A DNA stretch of 64,000 nucleotides, taken from the NCBI RefSeq assembly GCF_004210375.1, contig NW_027467782.1:30669276-30733275 (forward strand), in the 5' to 3' direction. This document shows positions 56,501 through 62,800 of the stretch, one piece after another. The notes under the pieces are model-generated. The model saw nothing but the letters and a program-made list of their open reading frames with translations, was not told the DNA's origin and made no database searches. Every line of letters begins with the position of its first letter. Within the stretch, counting starts at the first letter, position 1. Origin of the DNA: Tachypleus tridentatus. Lineage: Eukaryota > Arthropoda > Merostomata > Xiphosura > Limulidae. The translations under genes and the position numbers were made by a program.

Positions 56501-59472
56501 ATAGCACTCCTATAAGAGACATTTCATCTCATGGCTCTATGGCTACATTCATTCTAGGTAGAGTCCCTTTATTTTGTATGCCATCTTCTTTATTCCTTGG
56601 TGTCATTTCACAAGTTACTTGTTGGCCAACTTCTTCATTACTTGAGTCTAGTGCTTTGTTGGTACAATGATCTGTTTAACTTCTGGTAGAAGTGCTTTGA
56701 TAGATCTGATACAGCACTTCCTTCTGATTCTCTGTTCTGTATATCCTTTTTTTCCTCATTTTTGTGCTCAATTGTCTCTTAGACATTGTTTCAAAGTTTC
56801 ATCATTGAAGGGTCTTTCTTCTGTGCTTCCTTCAATTCCCATAGACATACATACACAATGTCACTTTTTGAGATTTTCAGAGGGTTGATGTTTTGCTTGC
56901 TTTTATTTTTTTGAATTCTTGTGGTGACTGCAGATACTTCATCAGCCTCCTTTCTGTCTGGTTTTTTCAAATTTCTGTTGTCAGGTATATTGCTGATTAC
57001 CATGTCATAAATGGGTGCTTTCTTATGTGTTGTCTCAAGGTCTCCCACATAGTATGGAGTTCCCCTTTATTGTTACTATAGGAAACTTTCTCACTGTCCC
57101 ATCAGTCAGCACACATATATGTACTTTTGCCACTATCTGGTCATTTGATACTAGAGTAATTCTCACTTCTGCTCCCAGTGTTTCATTTCACTGTCATGTT
57201 TTTGTTGCCAAACATAGTGTTCACCTACTGATAAGTTGTGATTGATCCGTTTGTTAATTTGAACTGACTGTCATTCAAGTACTGTTTAATCATGAATTAT
57301 TTTATGTGATTTCTGGCAACAGTGACAATCATTCTTCTCTAGTATCTTACTAGCACCATCTTTGTAGGTAACTCTAACTGCTTGATTTGAGATTCTTGTT
57401 GGTTGCAAACCTGCAATCATATCACAATATGTCTCATTTTCTAACAAGTGTAGTATCTCCCATTTGTCTGATGACTTCTTGTCACCTGTGGTGGCATCCT
57501 GCTTGTAATCCCTCTTCTTGGCTTTGAATGGTTATGATTGGATTTGCCTGTTATGTTCTCCCCATGGGCTTCCACATACTATTTTGCCAGCTTGATCATC
57601 TTTATCATGTCATTTGGTGCTCTTTCTGGTACAAAAAATGACATGTAAGTGGAGTACATGATAATGAATTATTCATCTGTTAGTAGGTTTACCAGTCCTT
57701 CAAAACTATCTTCACACTTGGCCATGTAAATTCACCTTGTGAAATATTGCTGTAGACATGCCACAAACTGAAATATAGTTTCTCTAGTGTCAACTTTGCC
57801 TTTTCTAAATTCTAACAAAAACCATCCTATGTAATTTCATTGCATTTCAGCAAGGCAATTTTTAACATATTCTAGTCCATGGCATCTTCTGATATTACAC
57901 CTACATACACTTGTAGTCCTTTTACTGTGAAAAGGAAACTAAGCAAAAATGTCAAATTGTTTTTGTCCCAGTTTTGACCTTGAGGGGTGAATCCTTCACT
58001 TCTCATTAGATCATTCATGTTGTCTTTCTATTCATCAAGTTTTGTCAGCCCATTGTTAATGATCCTTCAATTTGCTTGTTAAACTTAGTGACTTCAAGTT
58101 GTACTGTTATATTCTCTTTGTTTTTTAGTCTCTCCTCTCTCTCAGTTTCCAGTTTTTTCATTTCTTTTTCAGCCTTTCTTTTTCTTCTCTTTTTTGTTAT
58201 TTGTTTCTCTCTTTATGTCTTGTTGTTGTGTAACAAACTCTCATATATCACCATCTTTAAGGCTAAGTTATTTGCCCTTCACCATCCACTTATCAAAGCC
58301 AGTTAAAATGGTGTATATGTGGCCTCTACAATATTTATTCTATTGCTTCAGCTGTGAATTTATAGGCCTATGCTTTACAGTAAGTGTCTGACTTGTTGGC
58401 ATTTCAACAGTGAAGAAACAGCATAGAGTTCACTTTTTTTAAATAACAGTAAATTAAAACAAGTCAAACATATATTCAAATGTTCATTACACTGTTGGCT
58501 ATTACAGTTGTATCCAAATCTTTAAATTGTTGTCTCCTTTTCTTAAAGCTCACACAATCTTGTTCATATATATTTTTACTTTGTTGTTACAATACAGTCT
58601 GTGATAATTTCACTTCAGAAATAACCAGAATACACTCTTTATGGCTAAACTCCCACTCAGACTGTCTAGATATATCTAAGTGACCAACTCAAAGTGCATT
58701 TTGGATGCATATTTGTTGTCTGAAAGAGGCCTCAGTTGCTTTACACAATGGTTTTCATGGGATATTATGATGCAATAATTTGTGATAGTGTGAAAATTGT
58801 TGGAAGGTTCTACTGACATGATTCAGCAATATACAACAAGTGCCAATTCACAACAATTTAATCAAAGTATGATACATGCACAGCTACGTAACAAACCTGT
58901 GGTAAACCATCTCCACAAAAAAATAAGTGAATTTAACACCAAAGATGTATTCAAACTGTTTAAATCTACCTGTTCATTGAGAGCATATGAAAATAAGTTC
59001 ATACCATGAATGTGATGTTATGTAGAAGATCTTGTAACATAAATTTTCAATTAATTTTGATTTTGCCATTGGTTATAATCATACACAACATTATAGCAAA
59101 GTTCTTGAGAAAAACTTAGTTTCCTTCCTGAGTTTTAAAGTATAATCATAGTATAAATAAACTTTTGTATCTCCATAAGAAAATAAATGCTTTAATTAAC
59201 AAAGATGTATTTCCAACATTCAAGTGCAATATATATTTTTTTATATGTTAGTAATGTAAATGTATTTGGAAGAAGTGAAGAGGCATGTCACTTAAAGATT
59301 ATTCATGTCTCTAGGAAATATTCAAAATACTTTTGGATTGATGTGGTAAATTTTGTTCCACCCTTGACTATCTCACATAGTGTAAAATTGTAAGAACTCA
59401 GCAGATGGGACCTTTATCAGCAGCCTCCATGGAAAATGGTGCATACCAGCGTGGATACAGTCACGTTCTCAG
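17402..59472 (+). CDS. ATR: ATR-like checkpoint kinase gene (HEAT-UME-FAT part, multi-exon)
   Basis: Gene-level entry; exons are listed separately. ATR is a nuclear PI3K-like kinase that, with ATRIP, senses RPA-coated single-stranded DNA and phosphorylates CHK1 and other targets. From 17.4 to 59.5 kb about twelve exons on the + strand match consecutive segments of human ATR from roughly residue 900 to 1860: the HEAT segment before UME, UME, the RLDFS...DSSFAYGL region, the FAT start and the PLSAASFERGSYQRGY segment. The C-terminal FAT, kinase and FATC domains must lie to the right. Clean exons: 17402, 21127, 32820, 36712, 37153, 37935, 40268, 45744 and 52013. Disrupted: the exons at 19534, 23981 and 59381, with phase problems at 18045 and 37266/37935. 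Segments expected in 24.1-32.8, 40.5-45.7 and 45.9-52.0 kb were not found. Decaying paralogue or indel-prone assembly; both remain open. Confidence 0.85.
18045..18215 (+). CDS. ATR: ATR exon: EIGSLLR...HNELLLHI segment
   Basis: The frame reads TNIEIGSLLRCDYQRIHNEL, LLHISTHYEQVFSGLAMLA and ends KPITKPEDI before GTAATG. Human ATR: TEIELGSLLRQDFQGLHNELLLRIGEHYQQVFNGLSILA. The 5' boundary is uncertain: ACTGAG| gives a phase clash with the previous exon, while the earlier ACAG| at 18022 would add a frame with a stop. One base may be lost here. Confidence 0.85.
18216..19533. other. ATR intron
   Basis: AT-rich. At 19131 CAGTGGTGCACAAACTTTTG followed by GGGCCACAAACGG resembles one terminus of a hAT element; no matching right end was seen nearby. 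Confidence 0.5.
19534..19624 (+). pseudogene. ATR: ATR exon: start of UME domain, frame broken
   Basis: One frame gives ILQSRLL. The next frame gives GFLAFFDSQLLNANFPLEEK ahead of the donor CTA|GTAGGT. Human ATR: LQPKLLGILAFFNMQLLSSSVGIEDKKMA. The halves join only if one base is missing in the T-rich run near 19556-19560. An indel error in a homopolymer or a true frameshift would look the same. Confidence 0.75.
19625..21126. other. ATR intron
   Basis: At 19915-20110 a degenerate SINE-like stretch is visible (GGCATTGCCCAGTGGTTAG head, CATGCTTTCAGTTGTGAG, GTGAATCCCATTATTTGAC), resembling an old relative of the tRNA-derived SINE. No exon seen elsewhere in it. Confidence 0.4.
21127..21284 (+). 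CDS. ATR: ATR exon: UME domain core
   Basis: Acceptor TTATTTTAG and donor ATAA|GTATAT. The frame ALGSLNSIMELMGPKHITAV continues RMKVMATLKIAIHFTEEDFP and ends TQAWNTFVHK. Human ATR: ALNSLMSLMKLMGPKHVSSVRVKMMTTLRTGLRFKDDFPELCCRAWDCFVR. Intact; ends in phase 2, fitting the next exon. Confidence 0.95.
21636..23680 (+). mobile_element. TTAA-flanked non-autonomous DNA element (piggyBac-like), copy A
   Basis: The left end is CCCTTTTCAGATGGGTCAC and the right end CCGAGCCCATGTTGAAAGAG, the latter reading CTCTTTCAACATGGGCTCGG in complement: imperfect terminal inverted repeats. TTAA lies immediately outside both ends (21632-21635 and 23681-23684), the target duplication of piggyBac-type elements. About 2.0 kb, no coding potential. 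Other copies: 41943, 45891 and fragments at 15780 and 25-28 kb. Confidence 0.8.
23981..24098 (+). pseudogene. ATR: ATR exon: end of UME domain, frameshift and in-frame stop
   Basis: Acceptor TGTGTCAG and donor AACAG|GTATGA, in the right phase. The first frame reads NVELQSLDPFLT. The next frame reads QVMTALLPLLQFHPQGVATI, then FHF, a TAG stop and LLKT. Human ATR: CLDHACLGSLLSHVIVALLPLIHIQPKETAAIFHYLIIENR. A frame change near 24015 and a TAG at 24082-24084 replacing the residue after HF are seen directly. This is the best single evidence that the copy is not functional, unless the reads are wrong. Confidence 0.8.
24218..24395 (+). mobile_element. tRNA-derived SINE, old 5'-damaged copy
   Basis: The body matches the SINE at 11040: AAGAGTTGGCAGTGG, TGATAACTAGTTG and AGTGCAGATGGCC, with an AAAACAAAAAC tail. 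The head is poorly preserved. Confidence 0.65.
24780..25079 (+). repeat. Degenerate ~55-bp minisatellite, left half
   Basis: Units vary around GCATC.TTT.AGAGC.AAAAC and TTCATGAAGATGTAATA. The same motif resumes at 28352, so this is one array split by the elements at 25080-28347. Confidence 0.65.
25080..26621 (+). mobile_element. TTAA-type element, tandem copy 1
   Basis: Begins CCCTATCCACTGAGG and ends near AAAGAGGTCACGTGGTTGGTC, the right end shared with the element at 21636. Internal strings TTTAATAG.ATGTAAGTTTT and AAAATCAGA recur in the next copy at the same spacing. No coding potential. Confidence 0.6.
26622..28347 (+). mobile_element. TTAA-type element, tandem copy 2 (with SINE insert)
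   Basis: Begins CCCTATTTCACCC directly after copy 1 and ends ATTCATGATGAGAGGG followed by TTAA (28348-28351). It carries a complete SINE at 26928-27199. Minus the SINE and its duplicated target it is about 1.44 kb, close to copy 1. Confidence 0.6.
26928..27199 (+). mobile_element. tRNA-derived SINE, copy 2
   Basis: GGCTCGGCATGGCCAAGC head, GGGTCGTGGGTTCG B-box region, CAATCCCACTATTCGTTGG body. Flanked by perfect 12-bp target duplications TCTCTCACTAAC at 26916-26927 and 27200-27211. Younger looking than the host element. Confidence 0.93.
28352..28970 (+). repeat. Degenerate ~55-bp minisatellite, right half
   Basis: Repeating pattern TTTCATGACTATTTGACATT, ACAGGTCTTGTTACATC and TTTAGAACCAAAAACAC, about ten degenerate units. 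Continues the motif of 24780-25079. Confidence 0.75.
29000..30150. other. ATR intron, no clear feature
   Basis: The part from about 29150 on is less AT-rich and may be the upstream part of the LINE remnant that follows, but I see no diagnostic motif. Confidence 0.35.
30160..30960 (+). mobile_element. Jockey-like LINE, ORF1 remnant
   Basis: Frames on the + strand read LLPLATVNSLQGVIVESNLK, NIPELEILLV and LPTSVVILTFKLLHL. They continue CTFCGGKDHNAYEYKLEPHC (a CCHC zinc knuckle), CLRWVEEKEVQCFKT and FSPTHFRHMLLH. This is the gag-like ORF1 of Jockey/CR1-type non-LTR retrotransposons: the family pattern is NSSKGVI...VPE.EIL...LPTN.VVLTF, then CCHC knuckles, then CPRWVEEKEIQ..K. Several stops and frameshifts; the first knuckles are poorly preserved. 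ORF2 was not recognised, although 31.0-31.8 kb may hold decayed remains. The 141-residue - strand frame here is a shadow. Confidence 0.75.
30961..32500. other. ATR intron, possible LINE downstream debris
   Basis: The first part continues the texture of the LINE remnant but shows no reverse transcriptase motif; the rest is AT-rich intron. A run of T lies at 32439-32456. Confidence 0.35.
32568..32734. repeat. 51-bp inverted repeat next to an ATR exon
   Basis: The left arm 32568-32618 contains GATATTAGAACTTTAATTAA; the right arm 32684-32734 is its complement with about four mismatches, separated by 65 bp. It could be a foldback or MITE. The right arm ends 85 bp before the exon at 32820. Confidence 0.85.
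32820..32955 (+). CDS. ATR: ATR exon: SVEDENFAYDLVQEL segment
   Basis: Acceptor TTTGTTTTTAG and donor CAA|GTGAGT. The frame reads LEMRRLNENQKSSFFYLSVE then DENFAYDLVQELVRSFLAAE. Human ATR: RLDFSTTETQGKDFTFVTGVEDSSFAYGLLMELTRAYLAYADNSRAQ. Intact; ends in phase 0, as the next exon requires. Confidence 0.93.
32956..33680. other. ATR intron, no feature seen
   Basis: AT-rich; no exon or repeat recognised. Confidence 0.4.
33690..35670 (+). repeat. Unclassified long dispersed repeat, copy 1
   Basis: Shares with 49.1-50.9 kb the string GAGGTGGTTGACCCTGTAGG (GAGTGGTGGACCATGAAGG there), AATCAATTACAGAATAGGGT / AATCAGTAGAGAGTAGGGT, then GGTGGT. It ends in a GAAAATGTATTTTCAATGTA-type terminus. CT-rich, about 2 kb, no recognised coding motif on either strand. 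Confidence 0.6.
35776..36546 (+). repeat. 38-bp minisatellite
   Basis: Unit GATACCTTATATCTTTCACA plus GTAAACACAGTCACACGT, about 20 copies. A larger duplication with 356-bp period is visible: the unusual segment with ACAACGTGATACTT and CTTTCTTCTATATC occurs near 36021 and again near 36377. Confidence 0.95.
36509..36574. repeat. Perfect 28-bp stem at the array edge
   Basis: The last array unit (36509-36536) is followed after a 10-nt loop by its exact reverse complement (36547-36574), forming a 28-bp perfect hairpin. It lies about 140 bp upstream of the exon at 36712. Confidence 0.95.
36712..36860 (+). CDS. ATR: ATR exon: DCASYALQETLQIY segment
   Basis: Acceptor TTTTTTGTAG and donor TCTAG|GTATGT. 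The frame DCASYALQETLQIYTCQSGE continues PSGSLWNRFSEEVQEILVPL. Human ATR: DSAAYAIQELLSIYDCREMETNGPGHQLWRRFPEHVREILEPHLNTRY. Intact; phases fit on both sides. Confidence 0.95.
37153..37266 (+). CDS. ATR: ATR exon: IYGSKLGSTFKDW segment
   Basis: Acceptor TTTGATAG and donor AGAAG|GTAAGA. The frame YIMSSNKRTSFPCPIYGSKL continues GSTFKDWACNWASCLL. Human ATR: YKSSQKSTDWSGVKKPIYLSKLGSNFAEWSASWAGYLI. The open frame is clean. The phase 2 end does not fit the phase 0 start of the next exon, so one base may be missing at that junction. Confidence 0.93.
37935..38072 (+). CDS. ATR: ATR exon: FLLPHIMVNVL segment (FAT start)
   Basis: Acceptor ATTTCTCAG and donor GAT|GTTTGT (weak). The frame IKRENTARVFQSCFMIVKND continues VKTAVFLLPHIMVNVLQDAS. 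Human ATR: VRHDLASKIFTCCSIMMKHDFKVTIYLLPHILVYVLLGCNQEDQQEV. Ends in phase 0, as the next exon requires. Confidence 0.93.
38073..40267. other. ATR intron, no clear feature
   Basis: No exon or repeat identified. The open frames at 39.4-39.7 kb show only a faint transposase-like impression, which I did not accept. Confidence 0.4.
40268..40475 (+). CDS. ATR: ATR exon: EIMAVLSHVDQ...LSAQTVFSILD segment
   Basis: Acceptor GTCTATAG and donor GAAAG|GTAGTT. The frame IYREIMAVLSHVDQAEQSKL continues DLCHLSAQTVFSILDCLTVW. Human ATR: VYAEIMAVLKHDDQHTINTQDIASDLCQLSTQTVFSMLDHLTQW. Intact. Confidence 0.95.
40476..41942. other. ATR intron with fragment of the long dispersed repeat
   Basis: From about 41.0 to 41.4 kb the texture and a terminus CATGTATTTTCGATAATACT followed by TACCTTC match the ends of the repeats at 33.7 and 49.1 kb. 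The rest is AT-rich. Confidence 0.45.
41943..43505 (+). mobile_element. TTAA-type element, copy B
   Basis: Left end TCCTTTTACAATGGGTCATG preceded by TTAA (41939-41942). The sequence tracks copy A throughout (for example ATCAAA.TGTAGATTATAAT and GTGGAATTCTATGGTATCAG). The right end is degraded to AAGGG followed by CTAA. About 1.56 kb, older than copy A. Confidence 0.75.
43776..43912 (+). pseudogene. ATR: Candidate decayed ATR exon (QDTLAVASF segment)
   Basis: After TTTAACAG the frame reads KQDMSAVSFEKLIS then stops. Further on, GAFILKGSKCDD appears in another frame. Human ATR has IPQDTLAVASFRSKAYTRAVMHFESFITEKKQN in the gap between the exons at 40268 and 45744, where this piece lies. The match is short and interrupted, so it may be chance. 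Confidence 0.3.
44395..44745 (+). repeat. Degenerate ~80-bp tandem repeat
   Basis: About four units sharing TTGA.ATG.AA.C, ACTA.GACCTCA.GATG.CTG and GGTTCTGTTGTT..CAGAATA. The two best copies start 80 bp apart (about 44588 and 44668). Confidence 0.7.
44746..45743. other. ATR intron, no feature seen
   Basis: AT-rich; short TA repeat at 45661. No exon recognised. Confidence 0.4.
45744..45849 (+). CDS. ATR: ATR exon: DEPDGVAGVAA segment (FAT)
   Basis: Acceptor TTTGTCTTAG and donor ACTG|GTATGT. The frame KLYILLDEPDGVAGVAASRQ continues EDPTLHDLILGHEAT. Human ATR: KLYAAMHEPDGVAGVSAIRKAEPSLKEQILEHESLG. EPDGVAGV is a hallmark of the ATR FAT domain. Intact. Confidence 0.97.
45891..46130 (+). mobile_element. 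TTAA-type element, copy C (left end only)
   Basis: TTAA at 45887-45890 followed by CCCTTTCCAGATGGGTCATG and GTCAAAGGCCAC, then family sequence to about 46130. The rest is missing. It starts only 41 bp after the ATR donor at 45850. Confidence 0.75.
46275..46402 (+). mobile_element. Second SINE family, tRNA-like, (AC)n tail
   Basis: The head contains GGTACAGCAGTAAG and the B box GGGGTTCAATTCCCC; the body AGCAGATAGCCAGATGTGGC; the tail is (AC)n. Perfect 12-bp target duplications ACTAATTGATTT lie at 46263-46274 and 46403-46414. Distinct from the SINE at 11040. Confidence 0.9.
46415..47955. other. ATR intron with rearranged TTAA-element fragments
   Basis: At 47225-47320 the sequence is the reverse complement of the start of the elements at 25080/26622 (AAGAACTTAAAACTTGTATAC). 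At about 47585 AAATCAGACCC and following bases match their interior in the direct orientation. No exon recognised in 46.4-47.9 kb. Confidence 0.5.
47956..48303 (+). repeat. 31-bp minisatellite
   Basis: Unit CATAAATGTCTTCTTTATTC plus ATACTTCTGCA, about eleven copies with minor variants (TTTATT/TTCATT, GTA/GCA) and a few small indels. Confidence 0.95.
49100..50900 (+). repeat. Unclassified long dispersed repeat, copy 2
   Basis: Homologous to 33.69-35.67 kb (see that entry). It contains an internal repeat (TTTATGACTGGAGTTGACCC near 50291 and TTTTGGACTAGAGTTAACCT near 50522). It ends GTTGAAAATGTATTTCGTAT followed by AGGTACTTACCTCTG, the complement of a strong 5' splice site. Confidence 0.6.
52013..52075 (+). 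CDS. ATR: ATR exon: SDNWGVAVGKILLSVKEK segment
   Basis: Acceptor AATTTTTAG and donor AAAAG|GTATGA. The frame QISSDNWGVAVGKILLSVKE K matches human ATR GKSTTWSVRLGQLLLSAKKRD. Short and open. About 80 residues expected between this and the exon at 45744 were not found. Confidence 0.85.
52172..52210. repeat. Perfect 17-bp hairpin
   Basis: TTTCTTAATTAGTAATT (52172-52188), 5-nt loop, exact complement (52194-52210). About 100 bp downstream of the exon at 52013. Confidence 0.85.
52289..52415. mobile_element. hAT-type MITE with 8-bp target duplication
   Basis: Starts CAGTGGTGGATTAAAGG and ends AATGACCCATTG (CAATGGGTCATT in complement). Perfect 8-bp direct repeats GATCTTTC flank it at 52281-52288 and 52416-52423, the hAT hallmark. 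127 bp, non-coding. Confidence 0.8.
52826..53880 (-). mobile_element. Mariner-type DNA transposon, decayed
   Basis: On the - strand the transposase starts at 53863 (MKNGTVGTEIIEMLRTAFNY). A helix-turn-helix region follows (TIHEIADKLNISFALCHVIL), then AKFFPRLLMDDQKFHHQQVC, and IIITGD near 53450 carries the first catalytic Asp. LIVFFDVQGIVHHECVPNGQ (near 53335) and CHDNAPSHSAVSVQ (near 53170, second Asp) lie further on. At least two frame changes and a truncated C-terminus make it inactive. The opposite-strand frames are shadows. Terminal repeats not resolved. Confidence 0.9.
54513..54715 (+). repeat. Three ~73-bp tandem repeats
   Basis: Units start AGTTGAAATCTAGTCATTTA, AGTTTAAATTTAGCTATTTA and TTTTAAATCTAGCTATTTAT, at about 54513, 54585 and 54659. 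Confidence 0.75.
54779..55430 (-). repeat. LTR of the Gypsy-like fossil (left, 3' LTR)
   Basis: Aligns in order with 58385-59010: CAACA..GAA.AACAGCATA, CTTGTCTTC/GTTGTCTCC, TTGTTACAATA.AGT.TGTGA and ATGGCTAAACTC. End position approximate. Confidence 0.7.
58385..59010 (-). repeat. LTR of the Gypsy-like fossil (right, 5' LTR)
   Basis: Partner of the repeat at 54779. The gag-like end of the interior adjoins it, giving the - orientation. Confidence 0.7.
59381..59472 (+). CDS. ATR: ATR exon: GPLSAASMENGAYQRGY segment (FAT)
   Basis: Acceptor CTCACATAG and donor CTCAG|GTAATT. The frame KIVRTQQMGPLSAASMENGA continues YQRGYSHVLR. Human ATR: LKLVRAEQIVPLSAASFERGSYQRGYEYIVR, an unmistakable match. Just upstream the neighbouring frame reads TISHSVKL, which would align with the human residues ahead of VRAEQ, so the true exon may start further left with one base missing near 59391. 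Its 3' half and donor are the apparent source of the 61-bp array that follows. Confidence 0.92.
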
Positions 59473-59558
59473 GTAATTATATTAAATCTCCATTTATATA
59501 AAAGTATAAATCACCATACATGTTATCATGTTCTTCAGTAATTTTTTATATCTACTTA

Positions 59559-59690
59559 CAAGGGAATAGTTAATACCAGTGTGGATTCCACCATGATCTC
59601 AAGTGATTGCAATTAATTTTATTTCTATTTACAAGATAAATTGTATGTACCAGGGTAGATATAATGTTCTCACGTAACTGTTTTTATCAC
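59559..59690 (+). repeat. Two diverged copies of the ATR exon-donor segment
   Basis: TTACAAGGGAATAGTTAATA, CCAGTGTGGATTC and CTCAAGTGATTG (from about 59557), then TTACAAGATAAATTGTATGT, ACCAGGGTAGATATAATG and TTCTCACGTAACTG (from about 59630). Both align with the exon end ATGGAAAATGGTGCATACCA, GCGTGGATAC, GTTCTCAGGTAATT. They are intermediate in sequence between exon and 61-bp unit. Confidence 0.75.
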
Positions 59691-59847
59691 ATTATAAGAA
59701 AAGTGATGCATTTCATGCTTACAGAATTAAGAAATAAGAGTTTAAATGAAAGTAACTAACAAAGGATTAACAATCATATTGACAAAAGTCTTAAAGTAAT
59801 GGGGACAAAATAAACTGAAGAAGCAAAAATATAAAAGTTCTGAGGTT

Positions 59848-62800
59848 ACATGGAGAATGGTACATATCATTGTGGATATCTTTGAAGTAATTGTTTTAAT
59901 GTCTAATTACATGGAGAATGGTACATATCATTGTGGATATCTTTGAAGTAATTGTTTTAATGTCTAATTACATGGAGAATGGTACATACTGTGGATATCT
60001 TGAAGTAATTGTTTTAATGTCTAATTACATGGAGAATGGTACATATCATTGTGGATATCTTTGAAGTAATTGTTTTAATGTCTAATTACATGGAGAATGG
60101 TACATATCATTGTGGATATATTTGAAGTAATTGTTTTAATGTCTAATTACATGGAGAATGGTACATATCATTGTGGATATCTTTGAAGTAATTGTTTTAA
60201 TGTCTAATTACATGGAGAATGGTACATATCATTGTGGATATCTTTGAAGTTATTGTTTTAATGTCTAATTACATGGAGAATGGTACATATTGTGGATATC
60301 TTTGAAGTAATTGTTTTAATGTCTAATTACATGGAGAATGGTACATATCATTGTGGATATCTTTGAAGTAATTAATTTTAATGTCTAATTACATGGAGAA
60401 TGGTACATATTGTGGATATCTTGAAGTAATTGTTTTAATGTCTAATTACATGGAGAATGGTACATATCATTGTGGATATCTTTGAAGTAATTGTTTTAAT
60501 GTCTAATTACATGGAGAATGGTACATATCATTGTGGATATCTTTGAAGTAATTGTTTTAATGTCTAATTACATGGAGAATGGTACATATCATTGTGGATA
60601 TCTTTGAAGTAATTGTTTTAATGTCTAATTACATGGAGAATGGTACATATCATTGTGGATATCTTTGAAGTAATTGTTTTAATGTCTAATTACATGGAGA
60701 ATGGTACATATCATTGTGGATATCTTTGAAGTAATTGTTTTAATGTCTAATTACATGGAGAATGGTAGATATCACTGTGGATATTTTTGAAGTAATTGTT
60801 TTAATGTCTAATTACATGGAGAATGGTACATATCATTGTGGATATCTTTTAAGTAATTGTTTTAATGTCTAATTACATGGAGAATGGTACATATTATTGT
60901 GGATATAATCTTTGAAGTAATTGTTTTATATGTCTAATTACATTGTGGATATCTTTGAGAATGGAGAATGGTACATATCATTGTGGATATCTTTGAAGTA
61001 ATTGTTTTAATGTCTAATTACATGGAGAATGGTACATATCATTGTGGATATCTTTGAAGTAATTGTTTTAATGTCTAATTACATGGAGAATGGTACATAT
61101 CATTGTGGATATCTTTGAAGTAATTGTTTTAATGTCTAATTACATGGAGAATGGTACATATCATTGTGGATATCTTTGAAGTAATTGTTTTAATGTCTAA
61201 TTACATGGAGAATGGTACATATTGTGGATATTTTGAAGTAATTGTTTTAATGTCTAATTACATGGAGAATGGTAGATATCACTGTGGATATTTTTGAAGT
61301 AATTGTTTTAATGTCTAATTACATGGAGAATGGTACATATTGTGGATATCTTGAAGTAATCATTTTAGTGATTAATTACATGGAGAATGGTACATATTAT
61401 TGTGGATTGTGGATATCTTTGAAGTAATTGTTTTAATGTCTAATTACATGGAGAATGGTATGTGGATATCTTTGAAGTAATCAATTACATGGAGAATGGT
61501 ACATATCATTGTGGATATCTTTGAAGTAATTGTTTTAATGTCTAATTACATGGAGAATGGTACATATTATTGTGGATATAATCAATTGTGGATATCTTTG
61601 AATATCTAATTGTTTTAATGTCTAATTACATGGAGAATGGTACATATCATTGTGGATATCTTTGAAGTAATTGTTTTAATGTCTAATTACATGGAGAATG
61701 GTGGATATAATTACATGGAGAATGGTACATATCATTTGTTTTAATGTCTAATTACATGGATGGTATGTGGATATCTTTGAAGTAATTGTTTTAATGTCTA
61801 ATTACATGGAGAATGGTACATATCATTGTGGATATCTTTGAAGTAATTGTTTTAATGTCTAATTACACATGGAGAATGGTAATTACATATTGTGGATATC
61901 TTTGAAGTAATTGTTTTAATGTCTAATTACATGGAGAATGGTACATATCATTGTGGATATCTTTGAAGTAATTGTTTTAATGTCTAATTACATGGAGTGG
62001 ATATGAAGTATTGTTTTAATGTCTAATTACATGGAGAATGGTACATATCATTGTGGATATCTTTGAAGTAATTGTTTTAATGTCTAATTACATGGAGAAT
62101 GGTACATATCATATTTTGAAGTTTTGATTGTTTTAATGTCTAATTACATGGAGAATGGTACATATCATTGTGGATATTTTGAAGTAATTGTTTTAATGTC
62201 TAATTACATGGAGAATGGTACATATCATTGTGGATATCTTTGAAGTAATTGTTTTAATGTCTAATTACATGGAGAATGGTACATATCATTGTGGATATCT
62301 TTGAAGTAATTGTTTTAATGTCTAATTACATGGAGAATGGTACATATCATTGTGGATATCTTTGAAGTAATTGTTTTAATGTCTAATTACATGGAGAATG
62401 GTACATATCATTGTGGATATCTTTGAAGTAATTGTTTTAATGTCTAATTACATGGAGAATGGTACATATCATTGTGGATATCTTTGAAGTAATTGTTTTA
62501 ATGTCTAATTACATGGAGAATGGTACATACATGGAGAATGTCTAATTACATGGACATATAATTGTGGAATACATATCATTGTGGATATCTTTGAAGTAAT
62601 TGTTTTAATGTCTAATTACATGGAGAATGGTACATATTGTGGATATCTTTGAAGTAATTGTTTTAATGTCTAATTACATGGAGAATGGTACATATCATAT
62701 GTGGATATCTTTGAAGTAATTGTTTTAATGTCTAATTACATGGAGAATGGTACATATCATTGTGTGGATATCTTTGAAGTAATTGTTTTAATGTCTAATT

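Larger units (their letters stand above)
54779..59010 (-). mobile_element. LTR retrotransposon fossil, Ty3/Gypsy-like
   Basis: Two related long terminal repeats, starting with the same TGTCTG.GACTTG-type edge at 54779 and 58385 and each roughly 600 bp long, enclose about 3 kb read on the - strand. From right to left the interior resembles a gag-like region (57.5-58.3 kb), a linker or protease-like region (about 56.8-57.2 kb) and a reverse-transcriptase-like piece (about 55.8-56.1 kb), with the later pol parts apparently absent. It is broken in many places and the two LTRs have diverged clearly, so it is an old, inactive insertion in an ATR intron. Outer LTR limits are approximate. Confidence 0.75.

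Noticed and set aside
58076-58391. Ser/Phe/Leu-rich frames on the + strand
   Set aside because: Antisense to the Lys/Glu-rich gag-like region of the LTR fossil.
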